DNA of 64,000 bases, from the NCBI GenBank assembly GCA_021307315.1, contig JAJSPD010000008.1, positions 310,001 through 374,000 of the forward strand. Direction: 5' to 3'. Positions within the stretch are counted from its first letter, which is position 1; the number at the start of each line of letters is the position of its first letter. Shown piece by piece: positions 49,371-62,494 of this stretch. The position numbers were made by a program, and so were the translations under genes. The notes under the pieces were generated by a model. That model saw nothing but the letters and a program-made list of their open reading frames with translations, ran no database searches and was not told the DNA's origin. This DNA is from Bisporella sp. PMI_857. Its lineage: Eukaryota; Ascomycota; Leotiomycetes; Helotiales; Helotiaceae.

Positions 49371-50701
49371 AACTGCTAAAGTACTGGCTTCCTCAAACCT
49401 TAGAAGGAGTAAGGTGGCTTGCTATCTCATCTTGCTAAGGTGACGACCTGAATATTGCTAAGCTATCTAACTGTTTTAGCGGTGTTTCCCGTGACACTGG
49501 AATCAATGAGAGGGGTCGATGGTTCGTTTCTCCCTTCCACTTTGGTTTTCCATTATTCTCCGTCTATATATGCTTTCATACAAGTTAGTGGTAAGTATGC
49601 ATGCTGATATATGAGGTCCAGTCAGGCCCACAAGCAATTTCACAGTCTGGTTCAAGCAGGTTTGTGACGGGAAGGTATGTCTGGATAGGCTGGGATGTAA
49701 ATGGGTTGATTACATAAGACGGAGGTTTCAAGTCGAATCTGTTGATTATGGATATATGAGGTTGGGCTGCCTCTGGCTGAGGATTTGGTGGTGAGGTGGT
49801 CTTCGCAAGCTAGGTTGCCCTGAATATGTTGGGTAACTGTTCTTGAGATTGGAATGGCCTTTGTTTCCCCAGTGTTCCCTGCTCTGCAGATCAAGCTTTC
49901 CAATGAAAGTTCAGGAGAATGCCACTGCTTACCGCCAGTTACTCAACCATGTACCAGATTCACGCCACAAACAATCAATCAATGTCTACATCTAAAAGCT
50001 CTATGGGCAATTGGAAACCCAAATATGATTGAGGGATGTAAGCGAGACCCCTGCGGCCGCATCCCCGGTCTCCGAATCAGCTCAACCGCAAGTTTCAGGC
50101 TCTTCCACAGGAATTCTAAAATCCAGCTTATATTCCCATTCAAGTTGAATCCTTCCAATCGCAACAAAGCTCAAACCTAGAACCTATTTCACGCACCACC
50201 ACCAATCTCATTCGCCGGCTGACCACCGAGATCCCAAGGTTACACAGATGGGTCAACGTTGCCCGAAGGAAGATCTAGCGAAGACCACCGCAGAAGCTCC
50301 GAAAGAAACATCGATCCTTAACGTCCGGGTGACCGAAGTGACATGCTTACGCCTCCGCCATTCAGATCTCCGAACCGCTGTGCTCACCCAAGCACGTCAG
50401 AGCGAATAGGCTTCTGGGACCATATCATATTGCTTAACAGCATGTCGCGCATGTCGCTCCGAAGGGGCTGTTGTGTCCGGGATTTACAAGGCGTAGCTGA
50501 CGGCTTGGAAGCGTTTTCTGTGCTACATAACACACCGCAAGAGGGCATTTGGAGACGTAATCTCTGGGTGGGGTAAGGTGAGCCATATATACCTTTCTTG
50601 CCTTGTTCGCGGGGTTTTAGGTTTCCCCCTTTTGGATATGATCTCGCGGAGAGGGATCTCGGTTCCCCAGCGGTAAGCCTTCCTAGATAATACCTGGAAA
50701 G
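49371..50701. other. intergenic region
   Basis: 1.3 kb with several overlapping frames (49652-49903 minus, 49854-50180, 50343-50576, 50384-50707 minus) none resembling a known protein. GC content rises toward the right as the conserved block begins. Confidence 0.35.
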
Positions 50702-51074
50702 ATGCATCTTCCGACCTTATCAGGTACGTTTGACTGCCTGCCATCCTCTGGGGAAGATTTGCCTGCTGATGCTGGCGGCGGTGGGAACAGTTGCCATGCT
50801 CCTGGTGACCTCGCCGCTTGCGCCGCTATCGCCAACCACGGGGTCGGTCCACCCATATTACCAACCGTCAACGACCCCCCTCTCGGCGAAGCCATTTATT
50901 GAGGTTGCGCTCAGCCCCGAACAGAAAAGAGCTCATTACGAGTCTATTGGGTCTTTCTCTCGCTCCAAGTTGTTATTTGGGAGGCTTCGGTCGCGCTGGA
51001 GACGACGGGTTGCGAAGTGGAGCCATGAGCCGATGGGAGAGGAGTTGCTGCTTCTCACCAAGAAAGTAGTTTAG
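50702..51074 (+). CDS. possible small single-helix membrane protein
   Basis: A 114-codon plus-strand frame ending at 51074 has one strong hydrophobic segment (ICLLMLAAVGTVAMLLVTSP) near its beginning, a Pro/Ser/Thr region, and a basic tail including EVALSPEQKRAHYESIG and LFGRLRSRWRRRVAKWSHEP. The organisation of helix followed by a charged C-terminal domain is protein-like. Its frame has no ATG before the helix; an ATG at 50702 lies in a different frame, so an upstream exon or one base change would be needed. I do not recognise the family. Confidence 0.3.
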
Positions 51075-51753
51075 GCGTGCTCGTTGGGTAGGGGTTGGCT
51101 GGGAACCTGCTCGTGGGGTGCTGAGAGTAGAAAGTCGGCGTTGCTCTTGTCAGGATGAGGAGTAGGGTTATATAGGTTGGAATAGACACGTTGTATAGGA
51201 TCTGCACCGGGGATATTCGATGACGGGCCCGTTGGGCATGGAGGTCCGAGTATGCCTGAGAAGACACGGATGACCCCTTCTACATTCCAAGTCAATAAGA
51301 CAGTATGTAGGTCTACAATCAGAACAGTCTATCGGCGGTGTTTCATCATATCACATGAGAGGTGTTGGCTGTGACTAACCATCTTCATGGCATGCATTAT
51401 CTATTCATAAAATTTCCAGATATAGCGGACATTCTCTTTAGGAGTTCAATTTCTGGGCTTTGCTCAGCAAGTGTCCCGGATCGGCTGGTGGATGAATTGT
51501 CCACAATGAGACATCAACATATCAACCTAGAAGGTTTATTGCTGTTTAAAAATGCACTTGCTAGGCAAGGTAGCACCTATGGCCAAACACAATATCCATT
51601 CTTACACATATCTCATGCTTCATATCGTGCCATATATCATACTCGGCATACAAGTCCACTAACCTACAAAGGACACGCTTGCCTCTCCATGTACAAATGA
51701 AGCCGTTATCATCATAAAGCTCAGGCCCTTAGGTTTACATCAAATCCAAGGTA
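51075..51753. other. intergenic region
   Basis: About 680 bases between a small candidate gene and the 3' end of the charged conserved protein. The frame at 51362-51700 has no resemblance to known proteins. Confidence 0.4.
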
Positions 51754-53586
51754 TCATAGACCCTCAGCCGCCTCCGTCAAAATGTTCAGCAGACTTGCCG
51801 CTGCGCCTCCAATTCCCGCTGCCGTCAGATTCTCCCGCAGTCTGGTACTGCCGTGAGACTTCTTATCTTTCTCCTTTTCTCGTTCCCTCTCCTTCTCGCG
51901 TTCTCTTTCCCGTTCTTTGTCGCGATGGTGGCTGTGACCATGTGTATGTTTCCTTCTCTGCGCCCTCTCTCTTTCTATCTCCCTATCCCTTTCTCCACTC
52001 CTGGACCTATGGCGGTGGGACCTTGGCTCAGCTTGCAACCAGGATCTCTCTCTCTCTGCACTGGCTGGGCTCCAAACCGGGCTCGGTGGTGCTCCATATG
52101 CATTTGGGTATCCGTGTATATAGTTGCTGTTGGAGTTTTTCAATATTCTCTTGGGCTCAAAACTAACGGACTTTGATCGTGGACGGTGTCTGACATCCTC
52201 ATCAGAAGTTTCATTGTCCTCCTCTTCATCTGATGGCGTGTCACGTCCCGAAATACCACTGCGTGCTCGCTGTGCAGGAACTGGTCTTGGCGGTTTTTGA
52301 GGCGGCACATCGGGTGGGAATTGTCGCCTTCTGCGGGCCTCACGCAGCTCGTGAGAGCGTGCTGCGAGATCTTGTATCTCTGATCGCGAGAGGACGCCAA
52401 GAACAGCAACGAAGTCAGGACGGCTGAAAAGTTTGTCAATATTACGGTAAAAACAATTAAAAGCAAGGAACTTACGCTTCATATCGAAGATGCGCCTCCG
52501 CGAGCACCTCTGGTGACACAAGACGACGGTTAATTTTTGTCCACTTGGCGTCAGGCGCAATCTTATTCCCATGTGAGTCTGGGGCTAGGTTGATAGGGTC
52601 CAGGTGCGGAATACTGCCTGAATGACCGTTCAATTTGTTATTAGGTGTGGGAATTGGTATTGCGCCAGGTTGAGAAGGCATCCCAAGGTTTGATTGAGAC
52701 TTGGGTCGATGCGGCATATCTCGTGAGGCGTCGTCGCCTAGGTAAGAGTTTTGACTTGTGAAGCTGAGTGGAGATTGTGGTCGAATGACCAATGCCTGGC
52801 TCAACGCTACTAGTTTATTCGTAGTTATGATCTGCCCATCCATAGGCGACCTTGAGCTTCCTGATGAATCGTCGCTTTCGGTATCGCTTTCAGACGATCC
52901 GTCAGTGTTCAAATAGTATGGGTCTTTCTCATCCACTGATGTAACGACTTTTGGAGTAGGTGGCGGTTGTCTTTGAACTGGGCCACTTAATCTTCGTTCA
53001 TTCGTCGGCTTGGATCCAGGGACTGCAAGCTGATACCTCCCATGTCTTGACTCTGGTTTAGGCCGTTGGTTTTTCATTGAAGGAGGGAACTTCAGATTCT
53101 CTTCTCGGGTCATCATTGTCTTTGCCGTCTGCTCATCAGTTGGGCTATCCACAAAATCAATTGAAGGCGGGCCATCGTCTGAGCCCACCATGGTAGACGA
53201 TTGTGCAGATGGAGACGGTATATGTTGTAGCCATTTCTCTGTATGAGCGCCAACAGGCGGGGCAGGAAGCTTGGGGTCAACTGGCACCGGCTCCAGTAAT
53301 CCTTGAGTATCAATCTCGCGGATATAAGCTCTCAAAACATCCTATATTCACATTAGAACAATTCGGCCCCCAGAAAACGAAATTATACCTTGTGCTGCTG
53401 CAAAACATCGCTCGAAAATCCCTCCGCCACCAGCTCTCTACGAAACTGCTTCCAAACCTCGCGATCATCATCCTCATAATTCGTGAGTACGCTGCCACCC
53501 CTCTGCTGCATCTTTGTCGCGATCTTGTCCACCTTATCCAGAATAACATCCAGCTGCTCGCCCTGTATATCTAGCGTCGTCGCCAT
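51754..53586 (-). CDS. conserved fungal protein with Arg/Glu-repeat region
   Basis: Three exons join in frame. ATG at 53586 gives MATTLDIQGEQLDVILDKVD and KIATKMQQRGGSV, then REVWKQFRRELVAEGFSSDV. An intron near 53389-53341 leads to DVLRAYIREIDTQGLLEPVP. The middle, about 250 residues, is Ser/Pro-rich and disordered, ending with LVSPEVLAEAHLRYEA before an intron at about 52474-52422. The last exon has RPDFVAVLGVLSRSEIQDLA, an acidic stretch, RS-like clusters and a run of alternating Arg/Glu/Lys (51870-51970), closing on LTAAGIGGAAASLLNILTEA. Both termini are the conserved parts of an uncharacterised family in filamentous ascomycetes, as far as I recall. The RE/RS composition hints at a nuclear, RNA-related or scaffold role, which is inference. 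No frame disruption is seen. Confidence 0.7.
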
Positions 53587-54665
53587 CTTTCCACTGGCAT
53601 GCAGCTGGATTGTGTCCAGAAACAGCGAAATGCTCGTCTTATGACTTAGAAGCTTAACTCTTAGTCCTCCCAGCTGATACCATCTCATTACTCCCAAACC
53701 TGACCCTATCCCATAACACGCGAGGTGTGGTGGGACTCCCGCTGCTGCTTCCTAAACCATTATTCCCTCCTGACAATCGGCCGTATTTCATAATCAACCC
53801 TCAAGCTGGCGAAGAGTGCTATCGCAGTCACCTATTATAGGCGCAAGCTGTCGACCCCATACCGAGGCATCGCGGTTTAGAGGCGACTCAGGAGCCTCAA
53901 CTTCATATTTTAAGTGTCGAAGGACGGTATGCAGACGCGGACCTCAGATGCGATCTCGTCGTACTCGCCGCCTGCGTTGCGACACTTGCGATAGAGGGCT
54001 TTGGCAGAAGGTGACAACGATGATAATGTCGGAGAGGGAGGCGCCAAAACTCATTTCGTGGTGATCTGTCTGTAAGGATGGGGATTTACAGAAGGGTCAT
54101 GGTAATGTACGCGTTAGAGATTTTTGGGTCTGCAATTACGGTACAGTCAGATTGAGGCTGTTGTATGCAAATGTTACCCCACAAGGCGCGCAGCGTATTG
54201 ATAGGAATAAGTGTAGGGCACAGATTCAAAAACAAATAGACAGAGAAACTCAAGGATGGAGCAGCAGAAAAGGAGAGGTAGGACATTCGCGTTAGGTAGC
54301 GATGAATGGTACCACACCATCCCCCTCTTCTTGTGACGTCGACCGCCGCTGTATCTGGGCGACAGCTGTGGGGATGCTGCTGTACAAGGGCTGTTTAGTG
54401 CCCGTAACCCAACTGGTTACTTGGTACCGTGGCGAAGCTCTTAAGCCGCAAGTCACTGTGGCTAAGCCTTACTTTTCCCCTCCCTTGCTTAAAGCATAAC
54501 GGTGGGATAGGTCAGCTCACCGAACACCACGAACTACTGCATAGCACTACTGCACGGAATGAGTGGGTCGGAGAAAACTTTGTGTAAATTCTTGCATTTG
54601 AGAAGGCCGAGTACGGGTCAATCATTCCCCCTCTCCTCTTACTAATTATCAAACAACAGCCTCAC
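53587..54665. other. intergenic region
   Basis: 1.1 kb between two minus-strand genes, with only short frames at 53816-54064 and 54302-54499. It should contain the promoter of the left gene and the UTP8 3' region. Confidence 0.4.
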
Positions 54666-57440
54666 TCATACCACAACCCTCTCCAACGAGTACTTGGGTA
54701 CCTTCTTACTTTTCAGATGCCCGATGTCTCTCCGTGTCCGTCTGTACACCTCTCCCCCGGCCCCAACCTTAAGTAGCGAAATGTTCTGGTCAGCTTTGAG
54801 GCCGAAGGGTAGCATTTTGCCAGCCTCGTCGACAAATGGAACGAGCACTGGCTTTCTGTGTCGTGCCTTTCTCTTCTTTCCGGATGCAGTTGGTGGAGCC
54901 GCCTTTACAGCTGGAGACAATACTTGTTGCACCGAGTCTCCATATCGCACCATTTCCGAGATGATACCCTTCAGATAGGCTGCCTCTTCAATCGCTTCCA
55001 GCGCAGCACTAACTTCAGATTTGAGGCTGGTGATGAGATCCTCTGCCTCGAACGCATCACCATTGAACAAACGAACATTTCCTGTGATCCAACCACCAGC
55101 TCCAATGGCATCAACACAATTGTGCAGCAGGCTGGCAATGATGATAATTGAATTGTTTGACATCTCAGCCTCATCATCGAGCTCATCTGATTGCAAGTCG
55201 TCCAGGTATCTCGAGGTCCATGCCCCTTCTCGCATCTCAAGGCGTAGCTGGTAAATCAGTGACACGATCTGCTCATTCGTAAATATCGTTTGAAGCGCGT
55301 AAATAATGTCGTTTGTAGGGCATGTGTAGAGCTTTGAGAGTGCGAGATGTAGCATTTCTCCCCTGGCCCCAAATCCTGCCCCAAGCTGATACTCTATCAG
55401 TGCCAAATCATCTTCCACTTCCTCCTCTAAGTGGTTCACGTCGACTTCCATACTATCCACTGCTGCTCCATTTCCATTAGTGAGGAGTTGTTGCTGAACA
55501 ATAGCGTTGTCACCGAATAATTCTAGGCTGTCCATCACTTTTTGAATTGCCGTGACAAGTTCCGATGCATTGAGATAGGTTTTGGAAATGAGAATGCGTA
55601 GGAAATCCAGGCTTGGATCCAGCTCGTTAATGGCATTGACCAACTCGCCCGAAGGAAGAGCATCCAGGGCTGATTCTCTGATATTCATTCTGAGAGCAGA
55701 TTCAATGTTTGCGATAGTCATATGCCCAGTCTTCAATAACCACATAAAGGTGTTAGGCGGGTAGAACTGAACCCTTAATTGGTACTCGGCCTCATCCGTC
55801 TTAGTCCAGCTATAGATTTTGCTCAGCCCATATATAATCCAACGTTTGTCAACATCCAAAGGAGATAAGCTTGGTTTGGCAACATCAGCATCTGAAGTAG
55901 CTATCCAATTCTCATCATTTTCTCGCCCAATTTCTTAGCTATTAGCTTATCGAACGATTCAGGTTACCGTTGTTAAAAGCTGCATCCAGTCCTTCGCCCG
56001 TCACTAAGTGGCACCTCCGACTCTCCAATGGATCCTGGAAGATAGTATGTCAGTGTTCAGTCCCACACGAGCGCAACCTCTTTCTGGAGTCTGTTGTCAC
56101 TGGTCTAAGTTGACTTGCGTAAACAGCCAATCGAATCTATTAGAAGTCCTGAGGCTCGATGCTTCCCTTCATCTGGATTGCAACGAGCTCATTATCTGAG
56201 ATGGCAACGCTATATAAGCTTAGGGAAATAGGAGACAAGTTTGCATATACCCTTCGCTCTTATCATCGAGAGGACAGATCCCATGATAGACCTGTATTTG
56301 GGATTGAAGACGCTGACAACTTTTCTGCTGACCATGATAGAAGTAGTTGACAACCTCTGAAATGAAATGACCCCTGGATATTAATCGCAGAAACCTCTCT
56401 AGGTGTCGATCCTGACAGATCGAAGGTATCACAGTATCTCTTATGAGTTGCTGAATTGTTCCGGATGAGGCTTGTAGGCTGAAAACAGCAGCATCCTCGA
56501 ACTCATGTCCTCTCGCGGCGGCAAAATAGTTGTAAGTAGACTTTGACAGAACGTCTCGAGTTAGAGATGTATTCGTTGTTTTGCTAGGGAGACGACAATG
56601 TGAGCTGTTCTGATTGATGATGACTTCCCGGATTTGAGCAGGATGAAAAGCACATGCGGATTAAAGCCATCCTCTGTGATCTCCATGCTCCCAATACTTT
56701 CTTCACTATTATCCAAAACAGTGCAGAAATATCTTCCCGACCTTTCAAAATACCTTGACTTGCTGCAAATGCGTTGGTCAACTGTGCAAACTCCACCTGG
56801 ACATTCTTCAAAGATATAGCAGTATCCTGGCCAAGCGCGCTCGGGAGAAATCCATCTTTCTTGTAAGTTATTTCCATCTAAACACTGCACCTCTCCATCT
56901 CTCTTGACAAGCAAAATATCCAAATTCTCTGTAGTGGTTTCTGTTCTCTGCGAAATTGGTACAGTCCTATGTACACCACCGGTGCTTGGGAACCAGATAG
57001 CTTGTGGGTTTCAGAAAACGATTGTGCGGCTTGCTTATTTCCAGTAGACTCATAAAACAGAGTAATCTGAGCTTGCGGTTGTATAGTTGACACGTAAGTT
57101 CTGCGTTCGACCTTGTTTTTGGAAATGCGAGTTCGAGTAGAGGTCGGTGGGCAGGTGAACGAAGTTTGTGGCGGTAGTGCATATGAAGTGAGTAATCTTG
57201 ATGAGGAAATCTGGAGCCTGTTAGAATCTATCTATATCTCTATTTCTTGGGAACTATAACTCGCATCGTATAAGTTGACACCCTCCCATCGATCCCTATT
57301 GCTAACTCAGATCTTTTTCTCTTCTTCGATCCTAAAGCCCCACCATGAACGTCCCCAACCACATATCGTCCACTCGACTGGTCAATTGGTCGTGGTAGAG
57401 TGGCTACAGAGTATGGCTTCTGCAGAGCGAACCTCGACAT
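54666..57440 (-). CDS. utp8: UTP8-like U3 snoRNP / ribosome-biogenesis protein
   Basis: Nucleolar subunit of the t-UTP/UTP-A complex that acts on pre-18S rRNA; yeast Utp8 is also implicated in tRNA export. ATG at 57440 gives MSRFALQKPYSVATLPRPID and GSKKRKRSELAIGIDG, then an intron and SRLLTSYALPPQTSFTCPPT, the start of the beta-propeller as in fungal Utp8. The propeller continues through NLDILLVKRDGEVQCLDGNN, ERWISPERAWPGY and further pieces at 56900-56560. The 397-codon C-terminal frame 55859-54666 is helical, with an acidic insert and a basic KKRKARHRKPVLVPFVDEAG segment, ending KYSLERVVV. A frame change lies at about 57001, and the stretch 56560-55860 is hard to thread into one frame. The gene is divergent from ELG1 across 809 bases. 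Confidence 0.75.
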
Positions 57441-58249
57441 GATTGCCGCTGTTGTGTGCTGTACTATGCAAAGATGCGAAGCAATACCGTTCTGCTTCGT
57501 ACAATCCAAGCAAAAAAAAATAACTTTTGCAGAGCAGCAGGGAATCTCGGGAAAATAGTCCGCCCGATCCGCATTGGACTTGGCGAGCTTATAGGTTGGC
57601 TGTACTGTTCGCTCAAGTTGTTGTAGATTATGACCATGTAAATCGTTTTTCATGATGGCTACTTACCTATATTAGAGCTTATACACTTATTCTTCCTAGC
57701 TTATTTAGTTTCAGATATTGAGATACTGTACAGTTGTCCAGTGCTGTGTGATAGAAAAGTTCATTGTATAGTACCGAATAATCCCTGCGAGGCGGCCGCA
57801 TGTAATAAAGTGATCCGCGAACGACGCGCTTCGGACGCGACTGTCAAAATCCTATCATTTCAGAACGATTTCATAAGCCAACACTGCTAGATTTTGGGGA
57901 ATGTTTGATGCTCGAATTAGCATAATTCAACTCATTAACTACTTCCTGGTTTTTTTGGTCCTTCTGGCCCACAACTTGGTTCTACTGGCTTTTTTTCGAC
58001 CGCTAGCGATAACTACTCGTCATGATTTAACGTTACGCCTCAATTTGAATGCCTTTCACATTACCATCTCATCCTACTTACTGGACCTTCTTCTATATTG
58101 CCTAGTGCGTTTTTAAAGAGAAATTAGTCTCTCAAATCTAGCCTCATGAGTACGAGATATATCAATTTCGTTAGGATCAGCATCTGATCACTACACTCTT
58201 TCCTGACAGGAAGATTTGCATTTTACACAGCGCGTGTAAAGTGAAGTCC
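57441..58249. promoter_or_regulatory. divergent UTP8/ELG1 intergenic region
   Basis: 809 bases between two housekeeping starts. It contains GCGGCCGC at about 57792-57799 and a T-rich tract near 57950-57995. A 71-codon hydrophobic frame at 57901-58116 starts with ATG but has no recognisable family. A shared promoter is inferred from geometry. Confidence 0.4.
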
Positions 58250-61200
58250 ATGGCAGTTCTGATGCCAAAAACTATGGGCGCCTTGAACGAGGTCCATAAG
58301 CCAGTATATCCGCTCTTTCAAAAAACGTCCAGTGAGTCCCCTTTCAGCAATATCTATCCAATCCCCTCGCTGATTGGAATTGACTAAAATTATCTTCCAG
58401 AACAAGATACTGGCTTGATGCAAGATGCTGAGGCTTTAACCAGTCCCTCAACAATACCCGAAGGGCATCCGCAGAAAGCAAATAAAGGAAGGACACCCAA
58501 AGAAATTGATGTTGACACGGAGAGCAAAATATTATCGAACCCAAACAAGAAATATGGTCCACCATATGAATCCGAAGATGTCGAAGATGGTAGAGCAGAC
58601 TTAATCGAGGTAGACCCGAACGCTGGCCGAAGGAAACGACGGAAAACCACCTCACCGGAAAGTAAGATATCGTTAGAAAATGGCCTAGGAAGTCACCTTC
58701 CATCAGCATCAGCGCCTAGGACACGAGAAATAATTGCATCAGACAATGCATCCCTTGGCTCTGTGCAGCACAAATACCTAGGAGATCAAACTGAAGGGAG
58801 TGGTGTAAGGGCTTTGGGAGAAGGACAAGGATCTCGAGAACCTGAAATACTAGCCAGATCTCTTAACAAGGGCACTCTGGAGCGGGAAAGCGAGAAACCA
58901 AGCTCTGCCCAGCCAGAGGTATCAACCCCTCTGGAGCCTGTCTATGGACAATATCATCCAGATAAACTTAGTGCTGCTGCATTACAAAAAGCTAACACTG
59001 GTGACAAACCACAAAAGGTGCTGCATTTCAACCTCAAAAGTGGCACTTTAGGCTCCCCTCCGTCAAAGAAAACAGCTAGAGCGAAATGCGGCGGAAAGCA
59101 GCGCGTTGGAAGACCGCGGAAAGAACCCAAAACAAGGATTGTGATCTTCAGGTATGGTGACGGTCATGCCCTACCACTGGACATCGGGCAAAAGATTGAG
59201 GCCATTCTCAATGGCACATGCAATGCGGCATCTCTATGCAATAAGACGATGGAGCTTCCTAAAATTCCAATAAGCACCAAAGTTGTGGGCATAGGTCCAG
59301 CCAGTGCTCCCCACCCATTCTTTCTCCTTAAAGCCGGAACGGAAAAAATCCAAGAGAAGGTACCCAAAAATATGCCCTCCTTAGATCAGGAAGACTCGTA
59401 CGATTCACCCGGCGGACATTCTACTCCAGGTTATCCTAACACGCAAGTCAGGAGATCTCTGTCAATGATGCGTAGTGGTCCCACTAAAGACGCCATACCA
59501 GACCAAATTCCATGGGCTACCCTAAAAATCAAAATGGTGCTTCAATGTTCGCTAGATTTGGGAATACTGCGAGGACCCTTAGATTCCCAGGTGCCATTGA
59601 ACCCGCTTGGCCGTTTAAAGGAATGGTGCATGTTCGAGGGAACGATAGCCAGGATATTGATGCACCTGAGCTTGTTATATCCAATTCGAGAATTGACCTA
59701 AGAAAGAAATCAAAATACGCTGCTACAGAAGTACGACAGGGCGAAAACATCATCAGCGAACTAGCCACAGATCTATCCATTAAACGAGTGGTCAAGAATA
59801 TTCAGGAGATCAATCTTGACGACTATCCCCCCTCCCGTCCTGTTTACGAAAACCGATCAAGCATTTCAAAACTGGAGCAAGCCTACAAAGAATGGTGTGC
59901 AAAGAGTTACGTACTAAATCGCAATCGGGGGACACAGAATATACAACAGATTCGGACGAGAATCCACTTCACAGCGACGAACGAAAGCCTCCCAAACCTG
60001 ATCCAGTACTGGTTAAACTTTTCAAGACAATCGGAACCACATTATCTGCTTTTGATAAATATGAATGCGAGACACAGTTATGGGCCCAGAAATATGCTCC
60101 CGTGGCTGCTTTGGATGTATTGCACAATTCGCGAGAGTCCCAGATCTTGAAAGAATGGTTGCAGAAGCTGACAGTGATGTCTGTCGAGAGCACCTCAGCT
60201 GAGAAAATAGCGGACCGTTCATTGAAACACTCAGGCTCACTGAAACAAGACGCTGCTGGGAAACGCAAGCGGAAATCGAAGAAGCTAGACGACTTTATAG
60301 TTTCCGATGGCGAAGAAGAGGACTGGATGGACGAAGTGTCGGATCGCGATGATGGGTCACTGCCCAGTGGAAGCCAGCCTTTCGCGAAAAAGACAGTTAT
60401 CAGAACCAGTGACGCTACGAAAGGTGATGGTGGGAAGCTTGCAAATGGGGTGGTCATCAGTGGACCGCATGGTTGTGGAAAAACTGCAGCAGTGTATGCT
60501 ATTGCCAAAGAACTCGGCTTCGAAGTGTTTGAGATCAACCCTGGCAGTCGACGTAGCGGGAAGGATATTATCGACAGAGTAGGCGACATGACCCGCAATC
60601 ACTTGGTTCGTGGAGCGAACAAACAGAAAATTGAGACAGTCGATATGGACATTCAACGAATTGACGATGCTTTAAACGAGGACCTAAAAAGTGGCAGGCA
60701 AGGCACTATGAATTCCTTCTTCAAACCGAAACCTAAGCTCCCTCAACCTGTCATGCCGAATGAAAAAGAGGCGACATCAGACATAGCACCGAAGGTTCCT
60801 GCGAAGTCTGCACAAAAGCAGTCGCTAATATTGCTCGAAGAAATTGATATTCTGTACGAAGAGGATAAGAACTTTTGGACAACAGTTATGACCATGATGA
60901 TTGAGTCCAAACGTCCAATTATCATGACATGTACTGACGAGTCAGCTGTTCCACTAGATGCGCTGTCTTTATATGCCATTCTTCGATTTACTGCTCCAAC
61001 AATTGATATCGCTGCGGATTACTTACTTCTTGTGGCTGCTAACGAGGGACATCTGATTCGTCGCGAAGCTGTGGAAACGTTATATGAGAGCCGGAATATG
61101 GATCTTCGTGCTTCAATGATGGAGCTCAATTACTGGTGCCAATTTGGCGTTGGGAATGAAAGAGGAGGAGTCGACTGGTTCTACTCACGCTGGCCAATGG

Positions 61201-62231
61201 GTAGCGATGTCGATGAAGCCGGGAACACCATTCGCGTCGTTAGTGAAGAGACTTATAGGTCAGGCATGGGTTGGCTATCTCAAGATTTCTTGAACAGTGA
61301 AGAGAATTATCTAAACATTGAGGAAGAGATGCTGCTCGAATCAAAAGTTGGTTGGGAACTGGATAGCGGTGATTGGCACAGGATGATCAATTTTACTGAC
61401 TGGGCCAATACGACGTTATCCGAGTCAAAACGAAAGGAAGATAAGATGGCCTCGTTGGCTATATATGACGATTTTGCCCAGGCAATGAGTGACAGCGATA
61501 TATGCTCCGGTTCTACTTTTGCTCCAGAGAACAAAATGATACTTGATGCTAGTCTTCCTGCGTTAACACCAAAAGCACGCGAAGACTATATTCTATCCCG
61601 TGAGGTGCTAGATGTTGCGCCGCTCGATAGTTTTGAAATCGGCAACGTCACTAGGAATATTTCCATATCGATCAGATCCCGAGCGAGATATATGCTACAA
61701 CTCGATCAGCATGCAAAATACGGGCCCAAGATATCAGCACCACTACAAAGACCAGATGAAGCACACATTAATAGTCTCATCCGCAAAAAAACCGATATCA
61801 CCGGATCACCCATTACAAGGCGAGACTTCAGCTTAGCCTTCGATCCCATCTCCGAGCCAGAGAAGAAGCATGTCTGGAGTCAAGGGTCTGCGCTTGAGCT
61901 GTCATCTTTCGATCGCTCGCTAAACCTCATAGCACTAGATATAGCACCCTACGTCCGATCCATCGTATCGTACGATTCTCGTCTACAAGATGAGCGGCTT
62001 CGATTGAGCAACTTGCTCAGCGAAGGTGGCAAAAAAGGCAAGAGAATGCGGACCACAAGAGCTGCCATGTCTGCCCTGGAAGGCGGCGCCAGGAGCACAA
62101 CCAGGAAAGAGAAATACTTTGGAGCACCAACGCTTAACCCCTACCTAGTACTCAAAACAGGGTTGCGGAGCTGGCTCGAGGCTGCGGAGAAGGGGGTAGA
62201 GAAGGACCACGATTTTGAGAGTGATGGGTAG
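58250..62231 (+). CDS. elg1: ELG1/ATAD5-like clamp-unloader large subunit
   Basis: Large subunit of the alternative RFC-like complex that removes PCNA from chromatin after replication. ATG at 58250 gives a short first exon ending PVYPLFQKTSS, then an intron (58351-58400). The N-terminal half is charged and disordered, with an AT-hook-like GRPRKEPK near 59110. After EPAWPFKGMVHVRG comes the AAA+ region: ETQLWAQKYAPVAALDVLHN, Walker A GPHGCGKTAA at about 60462-60491, FEVFEINPGSRRSGKDI, and Walker B LILLEEIDILYEEDKNFW at about 60826-60880, then TCTDESAVPL (sensor 1 region) and a long C-terminal domain to 62231. The motif LLEEID is the usual variant in this family. Frame changes occur near 59490-59512 and at the A-run 59901-59903; otherwise a 779-codon stretch is open. 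The gene should be functional in a living strain. Confidence 0.88.
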
Positions 62232-62494
62232 GGCTTGCGGTTGTTGATTTTATGATCTTGAAATGGTGTATGATATGCTTGCATGAAAATGGTTGCATGG
62301 CGTTGAATTAGCATAGAGAAATGACATCGCATTATCTAAACATCTGACCTATCTAGCAGGAAACACTCAGCTTTTCCTGTTCTGATGCCGAAATGGGAAA
62401 ATGCATACACTCCAACTATTCTCTTGCATATCACACTCGCAATGTTGTAATAATGTTCACGTCAATCTAATGGCCACCTACTAAGTTCCCGGCC

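Noticed and set aside
52000..52500. Plus-strand frames opposite the Arg/Glu repeat region
   Set aside because: They are antisense shadows of the RE/RS-rich coding sequence on the minus strand.
59969..60598. 209-codon minus-strand frame within ELG1
   Set aside because: Antisense to the conserved AAA+ region including Walker A; no independent support.
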